From: Aselliscus stoliczkanus
Lineage: Eukaryota; Chordata; Mammalia; Chiroptera; Hipposideridae
Direction: 5' to 3'
DNA: 64,000 bases
Assembly (NCBI GenBank): GCA_033961575.1
Contig: CM066738.1
Span: forward strand, 73,135,978-73,199,977
Part shown: piece after piece, positions 47,748-60,660 of the stretch
Layout of the letters: each line of letters begins with the position of its first letter
How positions within the stretch are numbered: the first letter of the stretch is position 1
Made by a program: the position numbers and the translations under genes
Notes under the pieces: generated by a model
The model's input: the letters and a program-made list of their open reading frames with translations, nothing else
The model's database searches: none
What the model was told of the DNA's origin: nothing

Positions 47748-50700
47748 CTCATCTGACTGGGAGGGACTGATTCTGGGCATAGGCGAGACTTGCGGAGTTT
47801 TCAACTGTGTGCTGTTGCTATCTGGCACGAGCTCTCGGTGGACCGTTTGGATATGGTTCTGAAGTTCACTTTCAGACTCAAACTTAACGTTGCAGCTGGA
47901 GCAGCGAGTCTTCAGTCCCCCTGCCTTGCCTTTACCCTCAATGGCACTCAAACTCTCATTCTGGCCCAAGCCTGGTCTGTTGGTGCCGGGAGGGATGTTG
48001 ACGCCTGGGCTACTGCTCTTACTGAGATTCACGCAACCAGCACACAGACCATATGGCAGGCCATTGATGTCAAGCTTCACCAGATCTTGCTTGGAACGGA
48101 ACTCTTTGAGGCAAGATGCACACTTGTACAGTTTCTGGACATGCTGGCCACGTCCCGTAGTCTGGACTGCGGACCCATTCCCTGTCTTTTGCATGTGGAA
48201 TGTCCCATGGATTTTGAGTTCTAAGGTGGAGGTCACCGTCTGCATGCAGACCACGCAGCGAAATCCCGTCAGGGAATTCCGCAAGTCAGGATGCATTTGG
48301 CAATGCTCTAAAAACTCCTCCTCACTCTGGAGAGGCATCTTGCAAATCCGGCAGTTTCCAGTATCAAGACTCTTACTATGCGTGACTTTGTGTTCGGTAA
48401 GAGTTAAAAGGGAGGGAAACCGCTCTCCACAAATAGGGCACATGTAGTGTTTAACAGGGCCTAGGTGCGTCTGCATATGTTCACGGAGGCCATTTTCAGA
48501 GAAGAAGGTTCGAGAGCACACATTACACTTATAATTCCCTTTAATGAGCTCGGCTTTCTTCTTCACGATGGCACTCTCTCCAGGTCTTATGTTGTGATCT
48601 CGGAGCTGATGGTTCTGCAGCAGCGTTTCCATAGTGTAGGCTGCCCCACAGATGTCGCACCCGTACATAGGCTCTGAGGTGTCCACATCTTCTTCGCTCC
48701 CATCATGACTATTGTGGGACTCCTGGCTGTTGGTCAACAAGGTCTGCAGCTCCACCTCCTCCTTCTGCACTTGCTCGGAAGCCCCATTTGTTCCACAGTT
48801 CGGAGTCTTGGTTTCAAACACACAATGCTTTTCCCGCAAGTGTTTCTCCAGCAAAATGATCGCATGGAAGGCTTTGCTGCAGAACTTGCAGTTGTACTTC
48901 TTACTGTGGGTGGTGATGTGGCACTGAAGCTCCACCTCGGTGCCAAAAGACTCACCACAAAAAATGCACTTGTGTACTTTCCCTTGATTTTCCAGGTGGT
49001 TGTGTTTCACGTGGAGCTGCAAGTCAGTCTCATTGCGGAAGTCCCAGTTGCAAGAGGTGCACCTGTAGACTTTCTTTTCGTTGCTGTGCTTCACAGCCAA
49101 GTGGAGCTGAATGGACACTTTTGAGTCAAAAACTTCTTGACAGAGGGTGCAGCGGAAGAAGACAAAGGTATGCATGTCCAGCAGGTGTTTCTGAAGGTCA
49201 TCCACTGATGTGAACTGCTTATCACAACTCTCGCAGATGTAATACGTTGAGGTGATCATAAAATGAATGGTAACGTGCTTCAGCAAGGATTCCTGGTTAG
49301 GGAATTCCTTGTTGCACTGAGGACAGGTGAGTTTTGGAAGCACAGTGTCGAGATGAGTTTTTAGGTGAGTCTGAAAGCCATCTAGGGATGTGTACTTAGC
49401 ACCACACTGATTACAGATATATTCTCCGGCCGGACGCGCAGGTGTACCTCCCACTGCCTGCATCATCTTAAGGGATGTCTGCTCTATGGCCACAGGAGAT
49501 AGGGGGCTCAAGGCCCTGGATTTCTTCCCATTGTGAATATAATTCAGGGCCAACGGAATGTTTTTATGATTCTCTTTGATATGTTTGTTCAGTTTAAGAA
49601 CACTGTTGAATATTGGAGAATTCGTACAATAGGAACAAGAATAGACTTCTACTACTGGTTCTTTTGGAGTCCCAAGAACTGGAGACCCAAATCGGGAGCC
49701 ACTGAGGTCACAATGGACCTGTCTTATATGCTCTTCAAGGGAAGAGTCAGTGAGAAACCCCATGTAGCAATGAGGACAAAAGAATGCATTGCTATCCTTT
49801 GCTGCAGGGTTCGCAAATCCGTGAGAACATCGGATGTGTTCCTGGAGAGTGTTGAGGTCATTGACAACTTCGGAGCAAAAGTTGCACTGGTAGACTATGG
49901 CAGGCATGGCAGAAACAATCAGACCTGGGTCCTGAGCTTCATGCACTTGCTTAAGATGTTCATTTAGGTTATAGAGTGAGGGCAATACCTCCAAGCAATA
50001 CTGACAAATATGGGCCTGTTCTGGCTTATCTAAATGCATAGTTTTCAAGTGAATCTGCAGAACTGCTAGACTTGAAAATAGCTGCTTATTGCAATAAATA
50101 CAGCTATAGGTAACTTTTGCTTGTTTACTTGAGGCAACAGTCATGTCAGGGGTTTGTTGAGCAGCCCGCTTCCTCCCTCGACTCTTTGGGATTGGCGGGG
50201 CAGCTTCCACCATTGTTGAGCTGTCCACTGAAAGGTTGGAATCCGGAGTCGTGCTGGACACAGAGGTGTAGCCCACTGTGACCAGGGAAGGGCTGTTGCT
50301 GTGATTGCACGACTCTGGTTGCTGGTGACTATCCATGTGGCTGTACAGTTCCTCCACTGTGTGGAAACTCTCAGAACAAATGCTGCAAGAGTTCTTCTTC
50401 TCCCCACCATGCATCTGCTCCATGTGGTTCATAAGGGAGGTCTCCTCCACAAAAAGCTCATGGCAATAGACACACTGGAGGGCCGCTCGGTCCTCATTTG
50501 GGGAGCATTCAGGGTGGCACTCTGCAATGTGCTTCTGGAGGTCCTCCGGGAAGTCAAAGCCTTCCTCGCACTGACTGCACTTCTGAGTGTCCTTCATCTT
50601 CCAGTCCTCCATCCTGGAACCGGACTGGGAACCGTCCTTGTTCCTTTCGTGAACCTGCATATGTCCGTGTAAGGAACTAGAGGACAGGAACCCACGGCGA

Positions 50701-51100
50701 CAAATGGCACATTTATATGGCTTGTTGGACGTGTGAGTCTTTAAGTGAATCTTCAAGTGATCACTTCTGGAGAACGCAGCATCACATTCGCTGCAGTGGT
50801 ACTTCTTGTCCCCTGTGTGGAGTTTGATATGGCGATCTCGGCTCCGCTTGTGTTTGAACAGACGACTGCAGTAGGTGCATTTGAAAGGCAGTTTGTCACT
50901 GTGGCTCTGCTCATGGTGCTTCAGGTAGCTGAGGCGGCTAAATGACTTGTCACAGAACTGGCATGGATATGGGAGTCCAGGGCCACCTTCTTCCTCTCCG
51001 AAATCACAACCCTCTCCATGGCTCGGGGAAGTCTGGTCCTTGCTAGATGGTGAGGAAGCCGGCCAGGAGCAAGTGGGGTCGTCTTCCACATCTACTCCAT
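47748..51100 (-). CDS. ZNF521: ZNF521 exon 4 (giant zinc-finger exon, internal, partial CDS)
   Basis: This exon encodes most of ZNF521, a nuclear multi-zinc-finger cofactor. The family is known to bind EBF1, to recruit NuRD through an N-terminal motif (not in this window) and to act in blood, neural and fat/bone progenitors. The exon gives two bases that complete an Asp codon and then 1117 open codons. Fingers 1-4 (about exon residues 44-150, 50969-50649) are canonical and closely linked, starting [11 protein letters not shown] basic NLS-like stretch, PKSRGRKRA, lies at 50162-50190. Further C2H2 modules follow to 47.8 kb, 26 modules in all, one of them a C4-like variant. Many have one or two extra residues between the last two His (for example HIAECH, HLREKH). 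The start is set by the splice acceptor, not by an ATG: the upstream in-frame ATG at 51206 is intronic. The end is the donor after codon GAG. The next exon is 31.8 kb away. The paralogue ZNF423 is the main alternative, but the residues match ZNF521 throughout as I remember it. Confidence 0.97.
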
Positions 51101-51120
51101 CTGCAACGAGAAGAGGGCGA
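51101..51120 (-). other. Splice acceptor of exon 4
   Basis: On the minus strand the sequence is CCCTCTTCTCGTTGCAG followed by AT-GGA-GTA. It is a clear polypyrimidine tract with AG. Using it restores the known ...T-D-G-V-D... join, with the Asp codon split after its first base (phase 1). Confidence 0.9.
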
Positions 51121-54100
51121 ACAGTCCACTTTACCAGCTGAGAATTCAAGGATGAGTCCATCGGACCATTGCCACAAGTACCCCCAGTTGGACCATCTAG
51201 AACCATTCAAGGGAAAAAAAAAATTAAGGAGAGACTATTTGAGTGCAATACTTTCCAACCCAAGCCCAAAGCTTTTATTCTGCATTTACTTTGTACTGGG
51301 TTGTAAAATATAAGAAGATATTAAATAGTTCTGTCTAAATTACCCTTTTATTACTTTTTATCATTCTTCCTTAGAAGCCAGGTATATATTACACATTGAC
51401 AATTTTATTAAAATGCAGATTTTAATATATTTAATGTTTCTTTTGTATTCATTCTAAAATGATTTGCATATTCTGTGAGCATCTGAAGAACCAAATGAAA
51501 AGAGGAAATATTACAGGAATGATTTAAAATTAATGCAGTCAACCCAGATGTCTAATATTTAATAATAAATTCCCTCTGCATTTTGCTTATTTTTATATAA
51601 AAAGGAATTTCTGAAGACCAAAATCTTTTATGGGGTTCTTATTGATACAGACCTTATTGCTTTCTGCAAAAAAATATTAAAAAGTAAGCACATGAAAGAA
51701 GACAGAAAACACAATAATAATTATGTCTTGTGTAATGAAAGACAGCCAGGATTTCTTCAATAACTGAAAGATTCGAATACCATAGGCCAGAAAATGGATT
51801 ATTAAATGTTAGAAGGGTACTGCTAGATATTACATGTAGCTAGGATCAGTCAGGATCAAGAAAAAAATGAGAGTTTCACAAGGGCCAGATTGTAATCGTG
51901 TATTTTGTTTGGAAAGTTCAAAAGGTGGCCCACCATTTCTTCCTTTTGCAAAAGCTTCAGCAGCATGAACTTCCTTAGCCAAACAGGACCTGCACTTTGA
52001 GGTGGGCAGAGACAAAGCAACTTGTGAAAAACTGGAAACAGGAAAAGTGATAAATGATTATGGTAAATGCTGAAAGATTTATGAGTAACAAAGAAAAGAC
52101 AAACAACATTGAAGGCCAGATAGAACCTTAGCAAGTTATCCATCAAGTAACGCTACCTTGTAGTAGGTGGGTTTTTAACTACGTTCTTATCAAATGTGCA
52201 CTCTTACTTCTGTTGCTTTCTTAACATACACGCAGAAAATAAGATCTGTCAAACTGGTTGTTTTTTTGCCTTTCAAAACAATCTATCATTCAAGATCAGA
52301 TGAAACTGTAAAAGCTTTTCACTCTCCAAAAGAGCAAGGTTTTTCATAAATGCAGCCAAGTAAAGCCTGTGGAGCGGTCCTAGATGGGACAGTGATTGTA
52401 TTGGAATAATAGGTTCAATTAGAATATTATTAGGATATTTAAGAATATTCAAGTAGAATATGATCAAATAAGTGTTAAATTCTTCAAAGCTAAAGTTCAC
52501 TAGCAAGATATATTATCAACATAAAAGTAGAAACTGGCCAGCATTATGTAAACAAATTCCAGGTCTGCTTTCTTTAAGTTAACAAGATTTTACTAGATTA
52601 TCAACCTCTTGCTTATCCACAGGAAACAGATGAGGATCATTCCTTTCCTGCATCTAGAAACTGATGACAACACCATCTCACTATCAATGCCAGATGGCAA
52701 CCATCTAACTCTGAGAAAACAACCAAACACCATTATTGGATCCCTGCCCACTGCAACAAAGCTTTGCAACACAAGTTGAAAACCGCATGATTTTGCAGCC
52801 TCATTTATATGGTCTATATCCCAACATGTTTCTAGTATAAGAGAGGGTCCAATAATTGTGGGTGTGACTTAAATTTAAAGGTGAATTATAAAGAACATAT
52901 GCAGATGAACTCACCACCCAACATACAGAAAAACAATTTTAAACACTTAAAAATTTAAAAATGCCTCAATGATAATTTTAGCTTTCCCCTTAAAAAACAA
53001 TCAAGTAAATCAATTAAAGTTGGTTTCCCTAAAATAAGCCAAAGTTTTACAATATTTCCCCTCACTGAAAAAAAATTATTTTATGTTAAATTTCCTCAAC
53101 ATTCTAGGTAAAAGTCTACCACATTTCACATTTATCTTTTGGGCTTACATCCTGTTGTTTCATTTAAAAATATTTTCAAACACATCATCTCATTTGTACA
53201 GTTGGGGAAGACAGTGAATCAGAATTTGTCATGCATCTAGACTGGAAGAAAATAGCTATTGAGCCTGAAAATTTAGAAAGTGAATTTATTATTAAATTGA
53301 AGATTGTGTCCAGGCATGATATATCATTATACAAATGCACAAAGAATTATAGAGCAATAGACCATTAAAAATAGTGTGCAATCCCTGACACCATGCTTAA
53401 ATCAGGCTCTTGTCAGTGGGCCATGCCTGACTATACCTATTACATAACTGTTCTCTTCAGCTTGTAAATTTCAACTACATGTCAAGTGAGCTGAGGGTTA
53501 GGATCAAGTTTTTACTCAAACCAGGATTCAAGTGAGCTGGAAACCTTTTCTCTCTCCCCTGTCCCTATTACTTCTTGGAGAATAAAACAGGAGTGATAAT
53601 CACAGATAATGTGTAACTGAAATCCATGGAAATCACCTACAGAATTCATAAGGCTTAGGCTGGGGAATGGAGTAGGTTGAGCAGCAGTGAAAAGTTTGTA
53701 CAGGGAATGCTATTTTTAGAAAAATAAATAAAGGTGTCATGAGAGACTGATTTCTGTTTTAAAATACAAACTGTAAAAAACTCATTTGCTAGTATTATAA
53801 ATGGATCTATTCTCCCAGGAACACACAAGGAACTCACTGACAAAATTCCCAGGAGGGTTGGTTCATGCTCGAATGGTATCAGACTCTCCCAAGACTTTTG
53901 TGGTGGTGGTGGTAGTGTTGCCAACATTCTCTGAGGTCTACACAAGTCTTTGATTTGTCCCCATTAGCTTAAGCTTTTTAGCAGTCACAACGCAAACTGT
54001 TTAAATGGCTAATATAGATTTACACAATTTCAAGTTCTTTTTTCATACAGAAAAACTATAGAGGATTCTTTTAACTCCGATTTCTGAATCAACTTTAACT

Positions 54101-55689
54101 TTTTTTCCCTTTGGCACTCACTAAGTGCTACTTATAGGAATGTCTTTCTGTTTTATGGCAAGTTTTCTACATTTCAATGCAAAGTACTTAACATGTCCAT
54201 GTTAAATTTTAATTTTCGGAATCAGTCACCTCACACTAACTGACTCTCAGAGAACTATAGCTCTTACAGCCGGAATAAAAAAGAAAAAAAAAACATACAC
54301 ACACAAAACCTTGCTGGAAACCAGCTCCGTGGCCTGCAAGTCTATTTAAAGATGCAAATGTGTGTGTATAGTTAGTGCAGATGTTTTTCTACAGCAACTG
54401 GACTTGCTGAGTTTCACCATTTCCATAAAGCACATTAAAACAAGTGTGTGAACACTCCGAGATGAAAGTCTCAAACACTCCTGAGACTTTCAGTGGAAAG
54501 TAGAGCCGCCTGACTTTTCTCCAAGCAGACAGGAATGCCCATGATTCAGCAGCCTGAGTAAATAAAAGAGGTCCTTATTTCCTAATTTCGCTGGCTGGCC
54601 ACACTGCAGCAGCCTCTGTGCTCCTGCCAAAGGGGATGCAGAACTGGAACTACACCCAGCCGCTGAAGGCCTGTCTTTGTTAGCCAGCCAGGCTTTCCCG
54701 ACCATCTTCTGGCAACAAAACTGCCATATCCTGCAAGGAAGACCTCCATCTCAGGCTTGATGGTTCTCTAGTCTGTCTAAAAGGACGAAATACAACAGAC
54801 TTTGCCGGGTCTGGCTGCAGGAGGACAGCTGGAAACTCAGTTAGCGACACAGCAACACCTGTTGGGTCATATTTATGGGGGAAGTGCTCACTAAAAGAAT
54901 AGTGAAGTCATACTAGAAGGAGGTATATCACAGAAAAAGAGGCATCAGAGCACAGAGTGCCTCCGTGACATGAGCCACCAACCCCGCATGTGTCAACCTG
55001 GGTGTGATTTTTATCCCTGCTGTTTGGGATAGACAGACAAGCACATCCTGGGAAGGGCTGCTTGGTCGCCAAATACGGACCTGAGGGCATTAGTTTATAG
55101 CCAGCTATTGGGGAAGAGAAACGCTGAGGGTCCCAGCCATTCTTCAGTGTTGATGTAGCCAATAAAGAAAGGAAGAAGGGAAGATGTGCAGTGTATTGGG
55201 TGATGCTAATGCTTATTTTATATCAACGGGTATGTCTTAGTTAGTATACAGTACATGCTTCTTGAGGGCAAGGACCATGCCTTTAGAACACTGACTTCAA
55301 TAGGGCAGGCAATCTGAAATGACTAAGGAAAAGGTAAAGCAACAAGGTGGATTGAATCACTGTATGTTAAAGAACTTATCTGAATCTCTGAAGTTATACA
55401 AACTTCTGATACTTTCAGTTCTTCATAGGACTGGGCCACGAGAAACTGGCTGACTGATATCCGTTTGCTACTTGAGCTCATTCATTGTAACAGCAGAGCA
55501 CTCTCTAAACTGCCCTTCTGGGACTCAGCATCATGTGTGCAAGTGTCACACAGCAAGGTTTCCTTAACAGGGACAGGATTTACATCAGTGGTTACTTTTC
55601 AAGTGAGAAAAAGCTGCACAGATACTGACAGGTCTGGTACCTATGTTTTCAGGAGTGCAACAACTCAGAATGAAAAAGGAAAAGTCAAG

Positions 55690-55850
55690 AGTCTGAAGTT
55701 TTATCTCTAGCTTCATAACTGACTTAGAATGTGTCGTGGCCGAGTTGTTTAATCTGCCCCTACCTAGGTATTTCACCTGCGATATGAAGATAATAATTCT
55801 TGCTACTTACCCTCTGGGGTGTTACAAAGAGTTTCTAGGGCACCTATCAT
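55690..55850 (+). repeat. MIR SINE (sense)
   Basis: 'ggccgagttgtttaatctgcc', 'tatgaagataataattcttgc' and 'tctggggtgttacaaag' match the MIR 3' half in order. Confidence 0.55.
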
Positions 55851-58252
55851 TGCTGGAAGAAAAGCTGCAGATGTAAACAAAAAGATTTTCATGTGTTGCA
55901 TGTATTCTTTCTACATATAAGTTTCTATGTATATAATATAAACATAGTTTAACATTTTCTTTCCTTTAATGCAACCACTAGAATATGAGCTTTAAGGATT
56001 GGCCCAATGGAAACCTAGAATGCCTTAAGCATTTACAGTTGTATACTCAGCCATCAAAAGTATAATATATAGTTATCTAAGAATTAATGGTACATGCTAC
56101 ATTCCAAGTATTAAATTACCATACATAAGATATAATTTTGGGTCTTTACAGACAGATAACTTTGGAACAAGGTTTTTGCTACGTAATTCTGAAGCCAAGT
56201 ATGTAAGTTTGAAATTACCTCTCCTCCTTAAAACATCAGCAATATAATCATTGCATTATTTAATGTCAAAATAAGTCCATTTATTTTCATTGATTCTTTT
56301 AAGTATGGAACAATAGGTTAAAACATAAGAACAAAGAAGATTTCCAAGTTATCTCCCCCATTGGCTAAATATGGTTATATCTGTCAGCAGGCTATAAGAG
56401 CAGTTCTGAACTTTCATATTAAATAGGGGCCTTTTTTCATTCCCTAACTACCTGAGCCATCTTAAGACAAACTGAGAATCCTGAGGGAAATAAACAGGCG
56501 TGCATATATGCTAAAAGAAGTTATTTGAAATGTGTGTTTAACAGACACAAATAACAGGGATATTTGTCATCTTAACTCAGTGCCATCACAGTAACAACTT
56601 CATATCATCATACTTATAATCATTTAACCTAATTACACAATATATATTTAAGGCAATAGTTTAAACTGCTAAAGGATATGGTCATTCTAAATAAACCATC
56701 ATGCATTATTATACAATTGCTTCCTTTTGTTCTCAATAAAAATGTCAATAGTTTTAGAAAAGTTGCAACTTTAACAACTATTGTACTTTTCTTTAATCAA
56801 CAGGCCATAACTAATTCATTCCCTTGTCATATAACTTATTTAACTACTTGAAAATGAATACTCTTTACTGAATGTTCAAAGAGAAATGTAAACTTTAAAA
56901 TTATTTATAATTCACAGATGCATTTAAATTGTGTAATATTCCAAATTGTTCTGGAAGGGGCAATTAGGTGCATTAGGTTATGAGGAAAAAGGATGGTCAC
57001 ACACTAATGACAGCAGCTGTGAGGAGCAGGAATTGATGGTACACATTTTTTTTTAACGCAGTCTTAAGATGAATTCCAGATATCGGAGTTCAAAGGTAGT
57101 TTTTTTCCTTTCAATACTCCCTAATAAAAAGGAGCCTCATTCCCCAACCCTCCCAACAATCCTTTAACGCTTTGAAGGAGCCAACATAAGAAATAAGAAG
57201 TTATCACCCCTCCTTAGGTGATCCTGCTCTTTATATCCCGGCTGTCTTTTTCACCAACCACATTTCTATTATGTGTGCAGAGAGAAGTACAAATGTTTTG
57301 CTTGCTGTTGCTTAAAGTTCATTTGAACAGACGGAGCTCAATGAATTCCATCTTCCGCAGCCAAATTAAACAGAAAACAGTGCATTCTTAAGCAGTTCTC
57401 ACTTAACTCCACCTCTCAAATCAGAGGAAAAAGCTGACGTGAAACCAGTTAAAGAACAGTCATCCTCTCACTCCCGGAAATCAAGATGGGTTTCTGAAGC
57501 CAGACAGAAGGAAAAGTGTTTCCCAATTATGTGGGGGGTGAGAACTGCTTTATGTTTTCTATCTTTTGGCTCACTTAAAAATATATATAACTAATGATAA
57601 GCACCAGCCTCTTGGCGTTCAATAATTGGCAATCTTATATTACACATCTGTTTAAAGTGCTGTGACTGTGAGCGTGTTACATTATTTAACATGTTTATCT
57701 TTCCTTTAATAATGACAGACACCAACAGAGCGAATTTCCCAAATCTGTTTTCTTTTTATCTGTATTATTTTGAGTTAGAAGACATGTTTAGTTATTTTGT
57801 AGTCTTGTAAATGACTTCATACCACAAAGAATCTGAAGTAGCTTTTTACTGCGTATTTTTCATTTGTTTACTTAAGCAACAACGTTCATTAAATAGCATC
57901 TACTATGTATTTAGGTCTGATATTGGCCAATGAGCTCTAGAAATTCTTTATTTTTGTTTTTTTACTTTCAGCTTCTTTGTAATCAGAAGCATTCCAGTCT
58001 GCCTTATAGTTAATATTATAAGAATCAAACTTGACATTGTATGAAAGAACTTTCTGAACTGCTAAGATATAAAAATGTACTAAATCATTACTACTACAAT
58101 GAAAGTCAAAGTTACCCTTAGGTTCTTACTGATAAATGTGAAAATCAGTACAAAGGAATAAAAACTATAATTTAGTTGCTGCTTTATTCATATTGAGATT
58201 CTAATAATTTTTAATAACTTAAGTGAGATTCTTCTTTACAAATAAAAAATAA

Positions 58253-58375
58253 GGGCCAGCCGAGTGGCGCGGTGGTTAAGCGCTGGCTTGGGAATCCAGC
58301 GGCCCCAGTTCGGGTCCCACAGATGAGGGCCAGTGACACTGCCCTCAAAAAAATAAATAAATAAATAAATTTTAA
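58253..58375 (+). mobile_element. tRNA-derived SINE, short form
   Basis: This is the best-preserved short copy. It starts GGGCCAGCCGAGTGGCGCGG, then 'tggttaagcgctggcttggg', GTTCGGGTCCC, GAGGGCCAGTGACACTGCCC and an A-rich (AAAT)n tail. The head folds like a tRNA anticodon arm: CGCTGG and CCAGCG bracket CTTGGGAAT. Confidence 0.92.
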
Positions 58376-60660
58376 AAAATACACACACAAAAGTAACCCC
58401 TCTCCCCGCCAAAAAAGTCTTCTGAATGCTATACCTTGAAAACGAATATATAGTAGCTCATTCCTTACTAGCTGCATACACTGGCAAGTTATGATCAATT
58501 CATTAATGGAATAAAATCCCCATGAAGGAATGGCCTGCATTCAAAATCTGGATGGAAGCCACCTTCCACATTTCTGACACCAGCCCTGTAACTCACTCTT
58601 TTACTTACATAAAAATGCCATGAGGCAAATTCTATTTTGCTTCAAAGTCCTTTGCACTAGTATGAAATGTACCTACTAAGCTTTGAAGAAATCCAGTTTT
58701 TCAAAAATACTCTAGAAAATTTCTCAGTGCCAACTATGTAATTATTAGCAATTTAAATTAACCTCTTCACTGGGGAGCATGAGGTAAAGGGATTCTCCCA
58801 CTAAGAAAACAAGTTTGAAAATGGCTTCACTAGTGCATGATGGACCTCAGAAAGTTCATTCCACCAGGTTAATGGTTTTTTAAAGAACTGCTATAACCCA
58901 CTAAATTTTCAAACCAAGCGATTGAATTCTATTTCAAAGAGAAATCTGGTCTAGCAGAATGTATTCTCATAGTAAACTACATTTTGCTGAATATTTTTCT
59001 AACATGTAAGCTTTGATCCAAGGCTGGTAAACTTTCAGTCACAAGCAATTTTGACAGTCCTGAAGTGGTGATCACTCAAGCTGAATCTTACCTGTATCAT
59101 ATATACGGCAGCAGTAAAGTTAACATGAATTTTCGACAGTTTAAAAAGGCCATACTGTATATACTTCACTGCAGATAAAGCCATTGGAGAATACAAAAGT
59201 GTTGAAAGGCTAAAATTTAATTAATGACCAATTAGCACCCCCTGTGGGTTCATTGTGCAGTAAAGTGATAAATACAGTGTGCTAATATAGAAAAAGCTGT
59301 TACAAAGATTGGGGGGAGGGTGAATATTACTACAATTATCCATTTGGTATTATAATAGAACGCACCCCAATGTTCTTGATTTTGATGTTCATGTGTCCAA
59401 AATATGACAAGAACCCTTAAGATCTGGAACAAATATTCATTTTTTTTTCTTGTCTTTCTTTTTTTGTTTTTAAGGCACAGATTTTGACTCACACAGGTTG
59501 TCCAGTGGTCAGATAAAAGCAAATCAGGTAGCTAGTGAGTGTACCTAGCCAACCACCTAGCAGCTCCAACTCAAAGTATATAGTTTGTGCTCTCTGCTCC
59601 TCAACCAGTGTTTATGAATACTATGGGGACGTTATATGTTATGGTGCTATTAAAAACTGGGGGATACTGAACAATCTTGGGACTTGGTGCATCCGAAGAG
59701 AGTTACAGGACAAATCACCAATGCATCCTCACATGATAGAACGTTTATAGTGTTTCAACAGAATCATTAACTTTCACAATAACACTTACACAGTAAAACT
59801 AAAATTGGAAAGTGAAATTGGATCACAAATAACCCAAATGATATAAGTCCTTTATTTTAAATGAGATAATGTTTGAAAAAGTACTGAATAAACCACAAGG
59901 GACAAATTTATTTTCTTAAAATAACTCTAACTAGAGCATGACAAAATATTTCTATACAGATCATATTATGTCAGTACCCTTATTCACAGTTTGCTTTTTC
60001 CTCATTTACCTAATTAGGCAAATTTTGATAGAGGCAATCCTGAAAATTAGGCTGATTATCAATTTGAAGAATTTTCCAGGTACTTGATGCTCTCTTTATT
60101 TTTTATTTCTCACTTTTTGTTCCATTTTTTTCTTACCTAGAATCTCTACCTTAGAATTAATATAAAAATAAAATCCAAACCAATTCATTCTATCACTTTT
60201 TTTCTTGTTAACAGTCCTGGTAATTTATTTATGGGAACCAGCACCAGACAAAGTTGTGGTATAGGATGTGCGTACATGTATGTTTTTATCAGAGTTGACT
60301 GAATGTTCAGAATAGACAAAAATGACTTATGCTAAAGTAATTTTTGCACTATTTTTGCTATTTCTCATTACAAAAGTGTTAATCACAGTAATTTGGCATT
60401 TAATATGAGTAAATGCACAATCGTGTCTTAATGAAACACTTCATTACAGGAAGTCTTTATGATGCTATTTTTTTACTGATTAATATATATTCATATGATT
60501 ATACTGTTCTTATTAAATTATATATTTTTATAATATATAACTGAGATGAAGTATCTTGCCAAATATCCCCAAACCGGTGACAAAGTCAGGCCTCAAAAAC
60601 CCTAGAATACCTCCATGTAATAATAGTTCCCAGATAATTTTAACACAACAAACCAATGTA

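Noticed and set aside
47890..49967. Several open frames of 120-185 codons on the plus strand across exon 4
   Set aside because: They lie opposite the zinc-finger coding frame, have no splice or start support and no domain. The Cys/His-rich sense strand suppresses stops on the other strand.
51204..51206. ATG at the start of the long minus-strand frame as the ZNF521 start codon
   Set aside because: The real protein begins several exons upstream. This ATG is intronic, before a good acceptor; kept only as a finding about alternative starts.
58253..58330. Possible tRNA gene
   Set aside because: The tRNA-like arms belong to a repeated SINE head with an A-rich tail; no complete acceptor stem and several similar copies in the window.
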